Assembly: GCA_023055425.1 (NCBI GenBank)
Contig: JALGPY010000001.1
Coordinates: 73,898,994 to 73,962,993 of the forward strand
DNA from: Linanthus parryae
Lineage: Eukaryota > Streptophyta > Magnoliopsida > Ericales > Polemoniaceae
Direction: 5' to 3'
Length of the DNA stretch: 64,000 bases
Shown here: piece after piece, positions 1 to 10,337 of the stretch
Layout: every line of letters starts with the position of its first letter
Position numbering within the stretch: position 1 is the stretch's first letter
The notes under the pieces: model-generated
The model's input: only the letters and a program-made list of their open reading frames with translations
What the model was told of the DNA's origin: nothing
Database searches by the model: none
Position numbers and translations under genes: made by a program

Positions 1-688
1 ACCGCCGCTCTCCTCTGCCGCCGCTCCCGCCCCCGATCGGCTTGGGTGATGGAACCCCGGTAAGTACCCCCATCCCCCCTCCCCCTGGTCTTTGGAGCTC
101 CGCCCGTGGTGGCCGTTCCCCCCTCCCCCGGTTTGTGGGGCTGCTCCTCCCCCCTCCCCCTCGGACAGGCCAGATCTATGGCCCGAATGAGTTCCCCGGA
201 GCAGTCCTCACACCGCCCACCAACACTACCACGGGTTACCTCCATTTGCTGGGCTTTGGTACTGAAATTGTTCCTCCACTAGAGTCGTAAGGGCTTGCCC
301 CAGTAGACGGCTTTCTCGCGACGGGATGAAGTGTTGCCGCCGCCGCCCACCGCTGCCGCCATCCACAGCTGGTGTATTAGGGGTGGACTTGGGCCTGGCT
401 TGGGCCTTTTGAGCTGCTAGGGTTTTGGGTTGTTCTATTTTGGGTTTTTTTGAGGAAATAGGAGGCTCTTGAACCTTGCTGGGTCTTTTCTCTGTTTTGG
501 GTAGTTTTTGGGTGCCTTTGAGCTTTTATCCCATTAGGTTTTACTGTAGGCTATAGGAAGTGTTAGAAGTGTTAGGTTTGAATTTTCTTTCTTTCTCGTA
601 GGGGTATGCCCCTATTGCTTATGTAATCGTTTTTTCATGAAATGAAATCTTTCGTTGCTGGTGAAAAAAAAGAAAAAAAAAAAAAAGA
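1..688 (+). mobile_element. Possible 3' tail of a LINE-type element
   Basis: A GC- and C-rich stretch (about 1-400) passes into T-rich sequence and ends in an interrupted A-tract at 664-686. The last 90 bases read 'gggtatgcccctattgc...tgtaatcg...tcatgaaatgaaatctttcg' followed by the A-tract, which resembles plant L1 3' untranslated ends. No reverse-transcriptase reading frame lies in it; the 82-codon open frame at 42-290 is proline-rich and matches nothing I know. The 5' part would be outside the window, so no target-site duplication can be tested. It could also be a fragment of a host gene. Confidence 0.35.
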
Positions 689-1021
689 ACTAATGTCACT
701 ATACGAGTTCTTTTTTTTCCTGTTAATTCCTTTAATTACTTTGTTACATGATTTTTTTGTAAGGGAAAATAATATGCATAATTTAAAGAGAATAAACACA
801 GAGAAGTGAACAACTAAGTTCCAGAACTCTTATGATAATGTTGGTGTTTCCTCCTTCCAAGTTTGATTGCAATGCCATCCATATACGAATATTAGTTATC
901 ATATACGGTGAACCGTAAATAGTTGCCTTTCCTTCTCATTTTTGTTTCTGTTTCTTCGAAACTCAAAAGGCTTGGAAGACAGTATCTTCAGTTTAACTAT
1001 ATTGTCCCCATCTGCCTCTTG

Positions 1022-1068
1022 AAGGTGGAGGTGGAGGGGGAGGGGGAGGGGGAGGGGGAGGTGGAGGT
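1022..1068 (+). repeat. Purine-rich GGTGGA/GGGGGA minisatellite
   Basis: About eight hexameric units of GGTGGA or GGGGGA in a row. The opposite-strand frame encodes alternating Leu-Pro/His-Leu, which is an artefact of the repeat, not a protein. Confidence 0.9.
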
Positions 1069-1186
1069 CAAGAACACCATAACATGAACAAAAATACAAA
1101 TAGGGGCAAAATGGTCATAAAAAAGACATATTGCACCCCAAACTTACTGATTGTAACAGAAGGTTGTTTTTCTTCTAACGTTCATC

Positions 1187-1290
1187 CACTGACAGGGGTG
1201 TTTTTTGTCTCCACAGGGGTGGTTTCTGTATATCCCCGAACACGAGGGGTTTTTTTGTATATACCCCAGACTCAAGGGGTGATTTTGTCT
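1187..1290 (+). repeat. Imperfect tandem repeat with AGGGGT cores
   Basis: The core AGGGGT recurs at 1194, 1215, 1245 and 1275 (spacing 21, 30, 30). Each is followed by a T-rich stretch such as 'ttttttgtct' or 'gattttgtct'. Units are imperfect and I assign no function. Confidence 0.7.
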
Positions 1291-1539
1291 TTTACCCTTC
1301 TATTTTTTAACTGTACTGCAGGGAGAGAGCATCATGTGTGATCTTTTTCCAATGAAAATGTTAGTGTTCCAATAGACCCAAGGAGATTTAATATGTCCCT
1401 TTGTAATTACTAGTTAGGAATTTGCACGTGGCACGTGACATTTTACACTAAAATTATGATATTCGACACAGTTATAAGTTTTTTTGAGCCAAAAAGTTAA
1501 TATAGATAAAAACATAAGCATCACACTACATAGCTATTG

Positions 1540-1541
<2 letters not shown>

Positions 1542-1572
<31 letters not shown>
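1542..1572. repeat. (TA)n microsatellite
   Basis: Uninterrupted alternating TA of about 15 units. Ordinary slippage repeat. Confidence 0.95.
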
Positions 1573-1575
<3 letters not shown>

Positions 1576-1701
1576 TGCAACTCTTTTGCAATTCATGAGC
1601 AGTTTTTACGTACAGAAACTTTAACCATTTGATAATGTCTTCTTCATCTAATATAAAGCATTTGAATCTGCTGAGGACGTATTGATAGTTGTTATGTTCG
1701 T

Positions 1702-1756
1702 AGAAAAAGTCTTCATCTTGCTTCAAAAAAAAAAAAAAAAGAAAAAGTCTTCATCT
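1702..1756 (+). repeat. A-tract bracketed by a 17-bp direct repeat
   Basis: The 17-mer AGAAAAAGTCTTCATCT occurs at 1702-1718 and again at 1740-1756. Between them are 'tgcttc' and an A-tract (1725-1740; the last A is shared with the second repeat). This is the layout of a LINE-type target-site duplication around an insertion reduced to its poly(A) tail. Local duplication by slippage is the alternative. Confidence 0.7.
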
Positions 1757-2042
1757 GCATGATAGCCACAAGTCAAGTTAGTTTGGATTAACAATGTTCT
1801 AGGGATTAGTAAGTTCCAAAGCTATCCCTTTTTGTTAGCCTCAGGTTCAGCTTATGAAGTTGAAGATACAATATATTGATTTTTTCAATAAAGAAAAGAA
1901 AAGTGAGGTGGCTGACACGTAAAATGACGACCCCCGTTATGAGAAACAAAGAAATATTCGTTCCCTCCTTACGTGCTTAGTCCAGGCGCCGTCGGCAACT
2001 AAGATTTACAATTAATGGAGTGCTTCTTTAACTGCTTTATCA

Positions 2043-2116
2043 AAGCCACATAAAGTGTTTTCTAAAAAGAAAAAAAAAAAAAAAAAAAAAAAAAAAAGAA
2101 GAAGCCACATAAAGTG
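2043..2116 (+). repeat. A-tract bracketed by a 15-bp direct repeat
   Basis: AAGCCACATAAAGTG occurs at 2043-2057 and 2102-2116. Between them lies 'tttctaaaaag' followed by an A-run of more than 25 bases ending 'gaag'. It has the same layout as the A-tract at 1702-1756 and is best read as a tiny poly(A) retro-insertion with its target-site duplication. Confidence 0.7.
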
Positions 2117-2548
2117 CTCTTCTGATATACTCTTCCACTTTTCTCCGTGTATTCAATCTACTGTTGTGCCTTATCAAACCATTGAGCTCAAAATTACAAA
2201 ATTCAGTGGCAGCAAAATTCAGTTATCCACTATCGAATGAGTGAGTACCAAAATCCGTGTGAAATCTACAAAATAATAAAGAGTCTATTTATTGTATTTA
2301 TGAAAAAAAATAAGTTAACATTAACAAAATTACAAAAACCATATGTGGTTCTTCTATGTAGGCAGGGGCGATTCGGATGAAAAGATTTAGATATTGTGTT
2401 CCTAGGGTTTTGTCATGGATGTCAGGAATGAAGGCTTAAATACTGAGGAATTTAGATTTTGGGGGTCTTTTTGTAAATAAAGATTATATGTGGGGTTCTT
2501 TTATAATAAGACATCTTAGGAACATATTTAGTGGATCTTCACTTTTTA

Positions 2549-2553
2549 AAGAG
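2549..2553. repeat. TSD (AAGAG) of solo Sirevirus-like LTR, left copy
   Basis: AAGAG directly precedes the LTR end TGAAAG at 2554. The identical AAGAG at 12576-12580 follows the other LTR end. The two are separated by the LTR plus the copia element nested in it. Confidence 0.8.
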
Positions 2554-3261
2554 TGAAAGTTTGTAATGCAAGTAGAACATGATCTAATACTCTAGAAGGG
2601 GGGGGGGGGTTGAATAGAGTATGAAAACTTTTTCTCAAAACCAATCTTTTACAACTTTAAGTAGTCGTGCAGTTGATATCTCAAAGATTTGGAAATGATT
2701 TGAGTTGCTAGAGATATAACTGTAGCTCACACTTCAAAGCTTTTAGATTGGAAATCCTCCAAAGCTTTGGAGTTGCATGTTCTTTACTGGAATGAAAAAC
2801 AATCAAAATAAATAACAAGGACACAGGGAGTTTTATAGAGTTTAGTCACAATTGGACCTAGTCTCTGCCTGAGGGATCTAATCTCTCAAGGATTTCAACA
2901 CAAATTCTTATTAATCACCCATATTTAGCCATACATCTCAAGCCTAAGTGAGCTACCTTACACTTATACATATTGTAGTTCTCAACCTATCTAGTTACCA
3001 GCTACAACCAGTTGAAACAATAAGAACCTCTTGTTGTTCACTTGAACAACCAAACTACTAAGTTTTGTGAGGTTTTAGAAACATAGAAAGAATAATACAA
3101 TTCAGTACAAGTAGAAGAACTCAAAAAAAAGATAAGCTGATGAAGCTTGGAAGAGTTCTTCTGATCTGATGAATGATCTTCTCCTGTTGCAGTGTTGATT
3201 GGCTTGATTGTTTGAAGACTTCTGTAACTTGATCTCTCTTGTTTGTAACTCTCTTCAAACC
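2554..3261 (-). mobile_element. Solo Sirevirus-like LTR, first part
   Basis: Starts TGAAAG and carries the block TACTCTAGAAGG, a G-run (2598-2609) and TTGAATAGAGTATG. That block recurs in both LTRs of the Sirevirus-like element at 20783-29951. Further blocks shared with them include 'tttatagagttta/cagtc', 'ggacctaNgtctctNcctNagggatct' and 'caattcttattaatca'. The orientation is taken from the full element (minus). The LTR is cut at 3261 by the copia element 3262-11767 and resumes at 11773. No internal region is joined to it, so it is a solo LTR. It is diverged from the LTRs at 20783 and 28652. Confidence 0.8.
3257..3261. repeat. TSD (AAACC) of copia element, left copy
   Basis: AAACC immediately before LTR start TGTTGGAA; identical AAACC at 11768-11772 after the second LTR. 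A perfect 5-bp duplication. Confidence 0.95.
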
Positions 3262-4691
3262 TGTTGGAATAGATGCCCTAGAGGCAATCTAGTTTAGTAT
3301 GAATTTGTAATTGGCTAGAAATTCATTTATTATTTATTGGATATTTAATATAATGAAGTCCTTAGATTAACAAACGTGTTGCTTATCTTAAATATCCCTA
3401 GTCGAGTATAATGATTAAATGGGACAATCATCTATAGACTAGTATGGGGTTGGATTGATATGGAGATATCATGATCCAACACATGGGTGTGCATTACGGA
3501 ATGTTGCACTGGATTGACCCATTACCGAGAAGGCTACATACACGTTATGTTGAGTCACAAGTGCTTCTCGGGTACAATGGTATTGTCATCCTTAGACTTG
3601 AAGTCACTAGATATTCTAGTTGTGGATCATTGTGATCTTGGTAGCGTTAAACGCTACACCGTAACTGGGTAGTTATAAAGGCGTGTACTGGATACAATGA
3701 GAAGCAAGCTTAGAGATCGTAGTGGACGTAGAGAGGATTTGCCCCTCCCACATAACGGGAGCAAATATCCAAGGCCACTCGAGGATAGTGCTTATAGAAT
3801 GTCTGGCCAGACTCAAATAAATCAATATATGAGATATTGATGTTATTTGCACGAATAAGGCTATTCCATGGATCGAGAAACTAGGGATTGGATATACGAG
3901 TGTGACTTGTATGTCTCGTGTCCAATCCGGATATGGAGGCAAAGGGATGAGACAATTACTTGTACAAGGTTGTCTAGATGACTATTCTATTAGTTGGCTA
4001 GAATGGATGTTTTGCTAGAAACCGCTCCATATTAGCAAAGAGTTGCTACCAACTAGATAGAACCTATGGGGTCACACGCTATATAGAGTTGTACTAGATT
4101 TGGAAATTAATTAATAGGATTAATTAATTAGAAGGATCACTTTGCAAACCCTTGCAAACTTAGTAGGGACTAATTTGCAAGGAAGGGACTAAATTGAATT
4201 CTAGTAGGACTAGAATAAGTCCTTTAGGTAGTTAACAAGGAGTTGTTGGACTATATAAAGGACCCTCCTCCTTCCTTCCCTACACAACTTATGCTCTAAA
4301 GAGAACATAACAAGAGTAGGAGAGAACAAAGGAGAGAGAGAGCAAGCAACAAGAGGGACGCCGCCCCCTTGCCGCCGCCCACTCGTCCCCGACGCCACAA
4401 AGGGGCCGAACCCCCTTTTGTGCCTCGTTTTGCGTGATTCCTTCACCCTCCTTTCATTCCGGGCTAGCACCAAGGTGATTGGAGATCTAGGATCAACTCT
4501 AGGCGTGGATCAACTATAGAGAACGTGACACTATTCGCGTTTGAAGTCATCAAGGAGAACCCAAAGGTGTGTTTATGATTTCTTACCTTCACTATCGTTA
4601 TGCATCTAGACTTGTGATCCTTGGAGGGTTTTGCATGGTTGTTTGTTTGATTATGCTTCCGTTTGCGCGATCCATGAATCAAAACCCTACA
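3262..4691 (+). repeat. 5' LTR of copia copy 1
   Basis: Begins TGTTGGAA and ends ...CCCTACA (TG...CA). A near-identical copy lies 7,076 bases downstream. It contains a TATA box at 4252-4259 about 990 bases in, then a purine-rich GAGAGAGAG stretch (about 4334-4342) and a GC-rich patch (about 4360-4415). Open frames inside (for example 3487-3672 and 4210-4473) repeat exactly in the 3' LTR and are not genes. Confidence 0.97.
4252..4259 (+). promoter_or_regulatory. TATA box of the 5' LTR promoter
   Basis: TATATAAA in the context 'ggactatataaaggaccctcc'. The same position is kept in the 3' LTR (11328-11335), in the 3' LTR of the older copy (31732-31739), and on the minus strand in the LTRs at 58575-59879 and 60246-61714. 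Conservation in several LTRs supports a retrotransposon promoter. Confidence 0.75.
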
Positions 4692-4692
4692 G

Positions 4693-4704
4693 TGGTATCA
4701 GAGC
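4693..4704 (+). other. Primer-binding site, initiator tRNA-Met type
   Basis: TGGTATCAGAGC begins one base after the LTR end. This is the standard plant copia primer site complementary to the 3' end of initiator tRNA-Met. Confidence 0.95.
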
Positions 4705-6373
4705 CTGCTTATAGAGCATAAACGTAGTTTATGTGTTACATTCTTGTTGTTTTACACCTTAATTTCTTGTTTATCGCGTAAAACAAGACAAATCAAGCAT
4801 TGGATGCAATTTGTCAAAGAATTAATCATAACAAGACCCAATTATTGCATTGGATGCATGAATTGGTGAGTTTGAGAAATTTTAGGATCTTAGATCTAGG
4901 GTTTGGGCATCCTTGGGGAAGAAGGAGTTCTCCCACAACAAGGAAACAACCAAACTTGGGCTCCAAGCAAGGAGGTTGTTTTGGAAACAACCTCCACAAG
5001 GAGGTTCGGCCCCCTAGGGGACCGCCCCCTTGCTTGCCGCCCAAGCTTGGCGCCCTAAGGGGCCGGGCGGCCCTAACCCGCGGGCCTAGCTTGCGGGTTT
5101 TGGCCCGGGCCGGCCCTAGGGCTTTATGGTTCACTTATTTGGGCCCGGGCAATTGGATTGTTGGGCCCATGGACCGTTTTAACCCTAGAAATCCTAAAAT
5201 CAATTAAAATTGACCAAGCGCGTTAAAATTGGATTTTAACTGTTTATGTGCAAATCGCATGGTGATTGGATATGGCCTTAGGATGTGGTTTGATGTGGAT
5301 GTTTAATTTTGTGGTTTGGTTTTACGGCCTGCGAGCTGATCAATTAATTGTAATAATTAATTAGGGTTTTATGGCCTGCGTGCCATTTTTTTTTTCTCAA
5401 CTTGTGAGATTTATTTTATTTAGTATAGATATTAGCTAGTGCTAGATAAAGTAGATTGTTAGCCAAGATTGGAGAAAAGAAGCCCAAAGACAAAGAAGCC
5501 ACAAAAGATGGAGCATGGAGCATGGAGCATTCCACATGACTATGAAGGATGGACCAAAAGACCAAGACGCATGGAGATGTGTTTGTTTAGGGTTCATAGA
5601 TAATTCCATTGGCTTGGAATTATCTTAGTCTAGAAAAAGGCCATATCCACATCACGTTTAATTTCTGTTTTGTGGTTGTTTATTTATTGTCTTATTATTT
5701 GTGTGGTTGGTGTATGGATGATGCATGCAATTAGGATAATAAGATAATTAGACAACCCGGATCTATTATTTGGAGTTGTGCCCAAACTCAAATAGATAGA
5801 TTAGTTGATATTGATCAACAAAATAATTAAAATTGAAAAATCCCTCAAATTTTAAAATATTGTGTTCTTGCCTTCTCGTTATTTAAACACTAATTATCAT
5901 CATTATTTATCAAGTTCGTGCGTGCCAAAGCATGGCGACTTGGTTCATAATGATGGAATGCGATGGCACGTAACAATGTGCAATTGTTTAGATAAGAGGT
6001 TGAACACAACTAGGCTATTAATTTGATTAAGAAACCCAGAGGCAATCAATTGGGATTATCCATAAGGATGGATAAATAAGGAGTTATTTGCCCGATTGAA
6101 CCAAGAGTTGCATATGGGATGCAATTGGAATCGTTCCTACCTAAGAAGTAATCGAATTATGGGTGACTTGCCAAAGCAAGCTCATAAGGAGATGAAAAAG
6201 ATGGATCTTGGCCCACTAGAAAATATAAGGATATTTTCCGCATTAATATCTTGAGGGTTATTAATCCGTAGAAAAATAGTGGGAGCTATATTTAATAAAC
6301 TAGCCATTATTAAATATAGTCAAAAATTCACAAATACTAAAACTTGCGTATTTTCCTTTTTGTAGAATTCCAA
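4705..6373 (+). other. Untranslated leader of copia copy 1
   Basis: About 1.67 kb between primer site and gag. It includes a GC-rich island at roughly 4990-5150 (many CCCC, GGGCC and GGCCC runs) inside otherwise AT-rich sequence. The 135-codon open frame at 4800-5207 spans this island and has no recognisable domain. The old copy has a counterpart at about 16620-16790, so the island is a family trait rather than a captured gene here. The last part (about 5900-6145) is the segment found duplicated inside gag of the old copy. Confidence 0.8.
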
Positions 6374-8083
6374 ATGGCAAACAACTCATCGAGTTCACAA
6401 CATTCCCTACGATCTGTCCTTGAGAAGGACAAGCTCTCTGGAACCAACTTCCTTGATTGGTACAGAAACTTGAGAATTGTTCTCAAGCAAGAGAAGAAGC
6501 TGTACGCAATAGAGGAGCAAGTTCCAGAAGGTCCAGAGAATCAGACACCTGCTGCCTTAAAGGCGTATCAAAAGCGTGTTGATGACGCTAATGATGCAGC
6601 CTGCCTAATGCTTTGCACCATGACCTCTGAGCTTCAGAAGCAACATGAGAACATGAATGCTGTCGATATGATCGAACATCTAAAGCAGCTCTTCCAAGAG
6701 CAGGCGAGGGTAGAGAGGTATGAGGTCTCAAAGGCACTGTTCAAATGTCATCTGGCAGAAGGGAACCCGGTGGGACCCCATGTACTCCAAATGATCGGGT
6801 ACTTGGAGAATCTCGCCCGGCTTGGGTTCCCGGTCGGCCAAGAGTTGGCAACCGATCTCGTGTTGCAATCGTTGCCCGAGAGTTATGGACAGTTCATTAT
6901 GAACTATAACATGAACGAGATCGTTAAACCACTGCCAGATTTGCTCAACATGTTGAGGACGGCTGAACAGAGCATCAACAAGGGTAAGGGCAAGGCCATA
7001 ATGATGGTGCATAAAGGAAAGGGTAAAAAGTTTGCCTCTTCCTCCAAGGGCAAAGGCAAGTCAGTTGCTAAGTCCAAGGAACAAGACCTTAAGCCTGTTG
7101 GTGGCATTGCCAAGGTCGTGACTAAGGGTGAATGTCACTACTGTAGTCAACCTGGACACTGGAGGAGGAACTGCCCAAAATATCTGGAGGACAAGAGGCT
7201 TGGAATAGTGATTCCACCACCACCAGGTATTTTTGTTGTAGATGTCAATTTAACTATCTCTACATCATGGGTATTAGATACTGGATGTGGATCTCATATT
7301 TGTCGAAATATGCAGGATCTAAAGATAAGTAAAAGATTGGCTAAAGGGGAGGTAGATCTACGCGTTGGGAATGGAGCAAAGGTTGCTGCGTTGGCCATAG
7401 GCGTGTGCGAGCTATCTCTGCCTTCAGGATTAGTTTTAGAATTAAATAATTGCTATTTTGTGCCTGCTATGAGCAGAAACATTATTTCTATTTCTTGTTT
7501 GGACAAGGAAGGTTTTATTATTTCAATAAAGAACAATTGTTGTTCCTTTTATTTGAATAATATTCACTATTTTAGTGCGCAATTATTTAATGGACTTTAT
7601 GTCCTTGATCTAAGTAATCCTGTCTACAACATTAATACCAAGCGGATTAAAATAAATGATTTAAATCCTGCTTATTTGTGGCATTGTCGTTTAGGCCACA
7701 TAAATGAGAAACGTGTATCTAGACTCCATAAGGATGGATTACTAGACTCATTTGATTTTGAATCATATGAGACATGTGAGGCTTGTTTATTGGGAAAAAT
7801 GACAAAGTCCCCTTTCAATAAGAAAGGTGAGAGGACTAGTGAGCAATTGGCGCTCATACATACCGATGTGTGTGGGCCATTTGCCACGCCTGCCAGGGGT
7901 GGTTATGTCTACTTCATTACGTTTACTGATGATTACAGTAGATATGGATTTGTGTACCTTATGAGGGCAAAATCCGAATCCTTTGAAGTGTTCAAGGAAT
8001 TCAAGAATGAAGTAGAGAAGCAACTTGGCAAAAGTATCAAGGCTCTACGATCGGATCGTGGAGGAGAATACTTGAGCCAATAG
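6374..8083 (+). CDS. Gag - protease - N-terminal integrase polyprotein, cut by TAG
   Basis: Starts at the ATG before ANNSSSS; the upstream frame to 6344 has no ATG. Length is 569 residues. Order seen: copia-type Gag domain (about 15-215), Lys/Gly-rich stretch (about 215-240), CCHC zinc knuckle CHYCSQPGHWRRNC from residue 254, aspartic protease core LDTGCGSH with Asp at 302, GAG-pre-integrase HHCC region with LWHCRLGH and CEAC (about 440-480), and integrase core with first Asp at 498 (HTDVCGP) and second Asp at 561 (RSDRGGEY). A TAG at 8081-8083 replaces the Glu present in the copy at 63593-63595 and stops before the catalytic Glu of the D,D-35-E triad. Gag and protease look intact and could work; integrase could not unless the stop is read through. 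Confidence 0.93.
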   Translation: MANNSSSSQHSLRSVLEKDKLSGTNFLDWYRNLRIVLKQEKKLYAIEEQVPEGPENQTPAALKAYQKRVDDANDAACLMLCTMTSELQKQHENMNAVDMIEHLKQLFQEQARVERYEVSKALFKCHLAEGNPVGPHVLQMIGYLENLARLGFPVGQELATDLVLQSLPESYGQFIMNYNMNEIVKPLPDLLNMLRTAEQSINKGKGKAIMMVHKGKGKKFASSSKGKGKSVAKSKEQDLKPVGGIAKVVTKGECHYCSQPGHWRRNCPKYLEDKRLGIVIPPPPGIFVVDVNLTISTSWVLDTGCGSHICRNMQDLKISKRLAKGEVDLRVGNGAKVAALAIGVCELSLPSGLVLELNNCYFVPAMSRNIISISCLDKEGFIISIKNNCCSFYLNNIHYFSAQLFNGLYVLDLSNPVYNINTKRIKINDLNPAYLWHCRLGHINEKRVSRLHKDGLLDSFDFESYETCEACLLGKMTKSPFNKKGERTSEQLALIHTDVCGPFATPARGGYVYFITFTDDYSRYGFVYLMRAKSESFEVFKEFKNEVEKQLGKSIKALRSDRGGEYLSQ

Positions 8084-8557
8084 TTTGACGACTATCTTAG
8101 AGAGTGTGGGATCGTGTCCCAACTCACTCCACCCGGAACGCCACAATGGAATGGCGTGTCCGAGAGGAGGAATCGAACCCTATTGGATATGGTTCGGTCT
8201 ATGATGTGTCAAACCGATCTTCCATTATCGTTTTGGGGCTACGCTCTATTAAGTGCAGCTTTCACCATTAACCGTGTTCCATCTAAATCAGTCATGAAGA
8301 CACCATATGAGATGTGGAGTGGGAGGCGTCCCACACTGTCGTTCATGAGGATTTGGGGCTGCGATGTCTATGTAAAACGTTTACAATCAGACAAGCTAGG
8401 GCCTAAATCGGATAAGTGTAAATTTGTGGGGTACCCTAAGGAAACTAAGGGATACTATTTCTACAATCCAACCGAGAACAAAGTGTTTGTTGCTCGAACC
8501 GGCGTGTTATTAGAAAGAGAGTTTGTCTCTAAAGAAGCAAGTGGGAGGAATGTATAA
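8084..8557 (+). pseudogene. Remainder of integrase, in frame after the TAG
   Basis: Same frame as the upstream ORF. It carries the catalytic Glu (NGVSERRNRT, exactly 35 residues after the second Asp) and the copia integrase C-terminal part (FVGYPKETKGYYFYNP). A second stop, TAA at 8555-8557, replaces a Glu codon (GAA) seen in the copies at about 20035 and 63130. The only internal Met starts (from 8114) would give a domain without the first two catalytic Asp residues, so independent function is unlikely. Confidence 0.9.
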
Positions 8558-10324
8558 CTTGAAGAAGTTCAAGAACCACAAATCACTGAACCGATTATGG
8601 AACATGAACAGGAATCACAAGCAGTTGTGGATCCACCTGTTCAGGTAACACAAGAGCTTCGTAGATCTAGTAGAGTGCGCCAGGAACCCGAGAGGTACGG
8701 ACTTCTCGTAACTGATTCCGGTGACACGATGCTCATAGATGATGAGCCTACTACCTATGAGGAGGCCATGAATGGCCCAGACTCGCAGAAGTGGCTTGAA
8801 GCCATGAGATCCGAGATGGAGTCCATGTATACCAACAAAGTATGGACTTTGGTGGAACCACCTGATGGGGCGCGGCCCATAGGGTGCAAGTGGATCTTCA
8901 AGAAGAAGATCGACATGGATGGTAATGTGATTACCTATAAGGGCCGATTGGTGGCTAAAGGATTCAGACAGATTCATGGTATTGACTATGACGAAACCTT
9001 TTCACCAGTTGCTATGACCAAATCCATCCGAATCCTACTTGCGATTGCAGCATACTACGACTATGAGATTTGGCAGATGGATGTCAAAACAGCATTCCTT
9101 TATGGGAATCTCCTCGAGGACGTGTATATGATACAGCCGGAGGGTTTTGAGGATCCAAAGCAAGCCAACAAAGTCTGTAAGCTGCAACGATCCATTTATG
9201 GATTGAAGCAAGCTTCTAGGAGTTGGAATCGACGTTTTGATGAAGTGGTCAAAGAGTTTGGCTTCATCAGAAACGAAGATGAGTCCTGTGTTTACAAGAA
9301 GGTTAGTGGGAGCTCTGTAGCTTTTCTGGTCTTGTATGTGGATGACATACTACTCATTGGAAACGACATTCCCATGCTGCAATCTGTGAAAGATTGGCTA
9401 GGAAAGTGTTTCTCAATGAAAGACTTAGGGGAAGCAGCCTATATACTCGGTATAAAGATCTATAGAGATAGATCTAAGAGGTTGCTAGGCCTAAGTCAAA
9501 GTACATATATTGACAAGGTGTTGAAACGGTTCAACATGCAAGATTCCAAGAAGGGATTCTTGCCCATGTCACATGGAATCACTCTTTCGAAGAGTGGATG
9601 TCCTTCCAATGAGATTGAGAAGGAACGCATGAGTAGGATTCCCTATGCCTCGGCCATAGGATCTATCATGTACGCCATGTTATGTACTAGACCAGATGTG
9701 TCATATGCCTTGAGTATGACAAGCAGATACCAATCCAATCCAGGTGAGAGTCACTGGATTGCTGTCAAGAACATCCTAAAGTACTTGAGAAGAACTAAGG
9801 ATGCTTTCTTGATGTTTGGCGGTGAGGAAGAGTTGCGTGTAAGGGGTTACACTGATGCAAGCTTCCAAACCGATAGAGATGACTTCAGATCACAGTCGGG
9901 ATATGTGTTTTGCCTGAATGGAGCAGCGGTGAGCTGGAAGAGTTCCAAGCAAGAGACGGTAGCTGATTCTACAACAGAGGCTGAGTACATTGCTGCAAAT
10001 GGCGCAGCAAAGGAGGCTGTTTGGATCAGAAAGTTTGTTTCTGAACTTGGTGTGGCCCTAGCATTGCGGATCCAGTGGAGTTGTTCTGTGACAACACTGG
10101 GGCGATCGCGCAATCAAAGGAACCAAGATCGCACCAGAAGTCCAATCACGTGCTCAGGAAGTTTCATCTGATTCGAGATATTATCGATAGAGGAGACGTT
10201 CGGATATGCAAGATTCCTACAGATGATAATCTGTCAGACCCGCTTACAAAGCCTCTCACGCAGTGGAAGCATGAAGGGCACACTAGGAGTATGGGCATAC
10301 GAGATGCGCCAGATTGGCTCTAGT
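8558..10324 (+). pseudogene. Reverse transcriptase and RNase H of copia copy 1
   Basis: In frame after the TAA at 8555. RVT_2-type reverse transcriptase runs from about 8770 (W-IFKKK-D-G, KGRLVAKGF, QMDVKTAFL, YGLKQA) with the YVDD catalytic motif at 9335-9346. RNase H follows (GYTDASF, TTEAEYIA, then DNTGAI after the shift). A single-base deletion near 10053-10056 moves the last 85 codons into another frame, which ends TAG at 10322-10324. All RT motifs are intact, so RT itself could be catalytically sound if translated. Confidence 0.9.
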
Positions 10325-10325
10325 G

Positions 10326-10337
10326 CAAGTGGGAGAC
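10326..10337 (+). other. Polypurine tract of copia copy 1
   Basis: CAAGTGGGAGAC directly abuts the 3' LTR start TGTTGGAA. The old copy has GAAAGTGGGAGAC at the same place (30708-30720), and the third copy has its complement at 59880-59894. Confidence 0.85.

Larger units (their letters stand above)
689..2548. other. Gene-free flanking sequence with simple repeats
   Basis: AT-rich DNA without a credible coding frame. It contains several simple or imperfect repeats (listed separately) and a CACGTG core near 1425-1435 that is probably chance. I see nothing that looks like a host gene. Confidence 0.6.

Noticed and set aside
899..1099. Leu/Pro/His-rich minus-strand frame
   Set aside because: Produced by the GGTGGA/GGGGGA minisatellite.
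1187..1290. Telomere-like or regulatory array
   Set aside because: AGGGGT cores are spaced 21-30 bases apart and units are poorly conserved; not telomeric repeats.
2055..2240. Frame starting with a run of Lys
   Set aside because: The Lys run is the A-tract; nothing else recognisable.
3487..4682. Several small frames inside the 5' LTR, repeated at 10563-11758
   Set aside because: They repeat exactly because the LTRs are identical, and no motif or conservation in older LTRs supports coding.
4693..4704. tRNA gene fragment suggested by tRNA-like sequence
   Set aside because: Only the 12-base primer-site complement is present; no cloverleaf. The same holds for 16315, 28638, 45884 and 56357.
4800..5207. 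135-codon open frame in the leader of the young copia element
   Set aside because: It spans a GC-rich island that is open on both strands; no domain, and it is broken in copy 2. Treated as untranslated leader.
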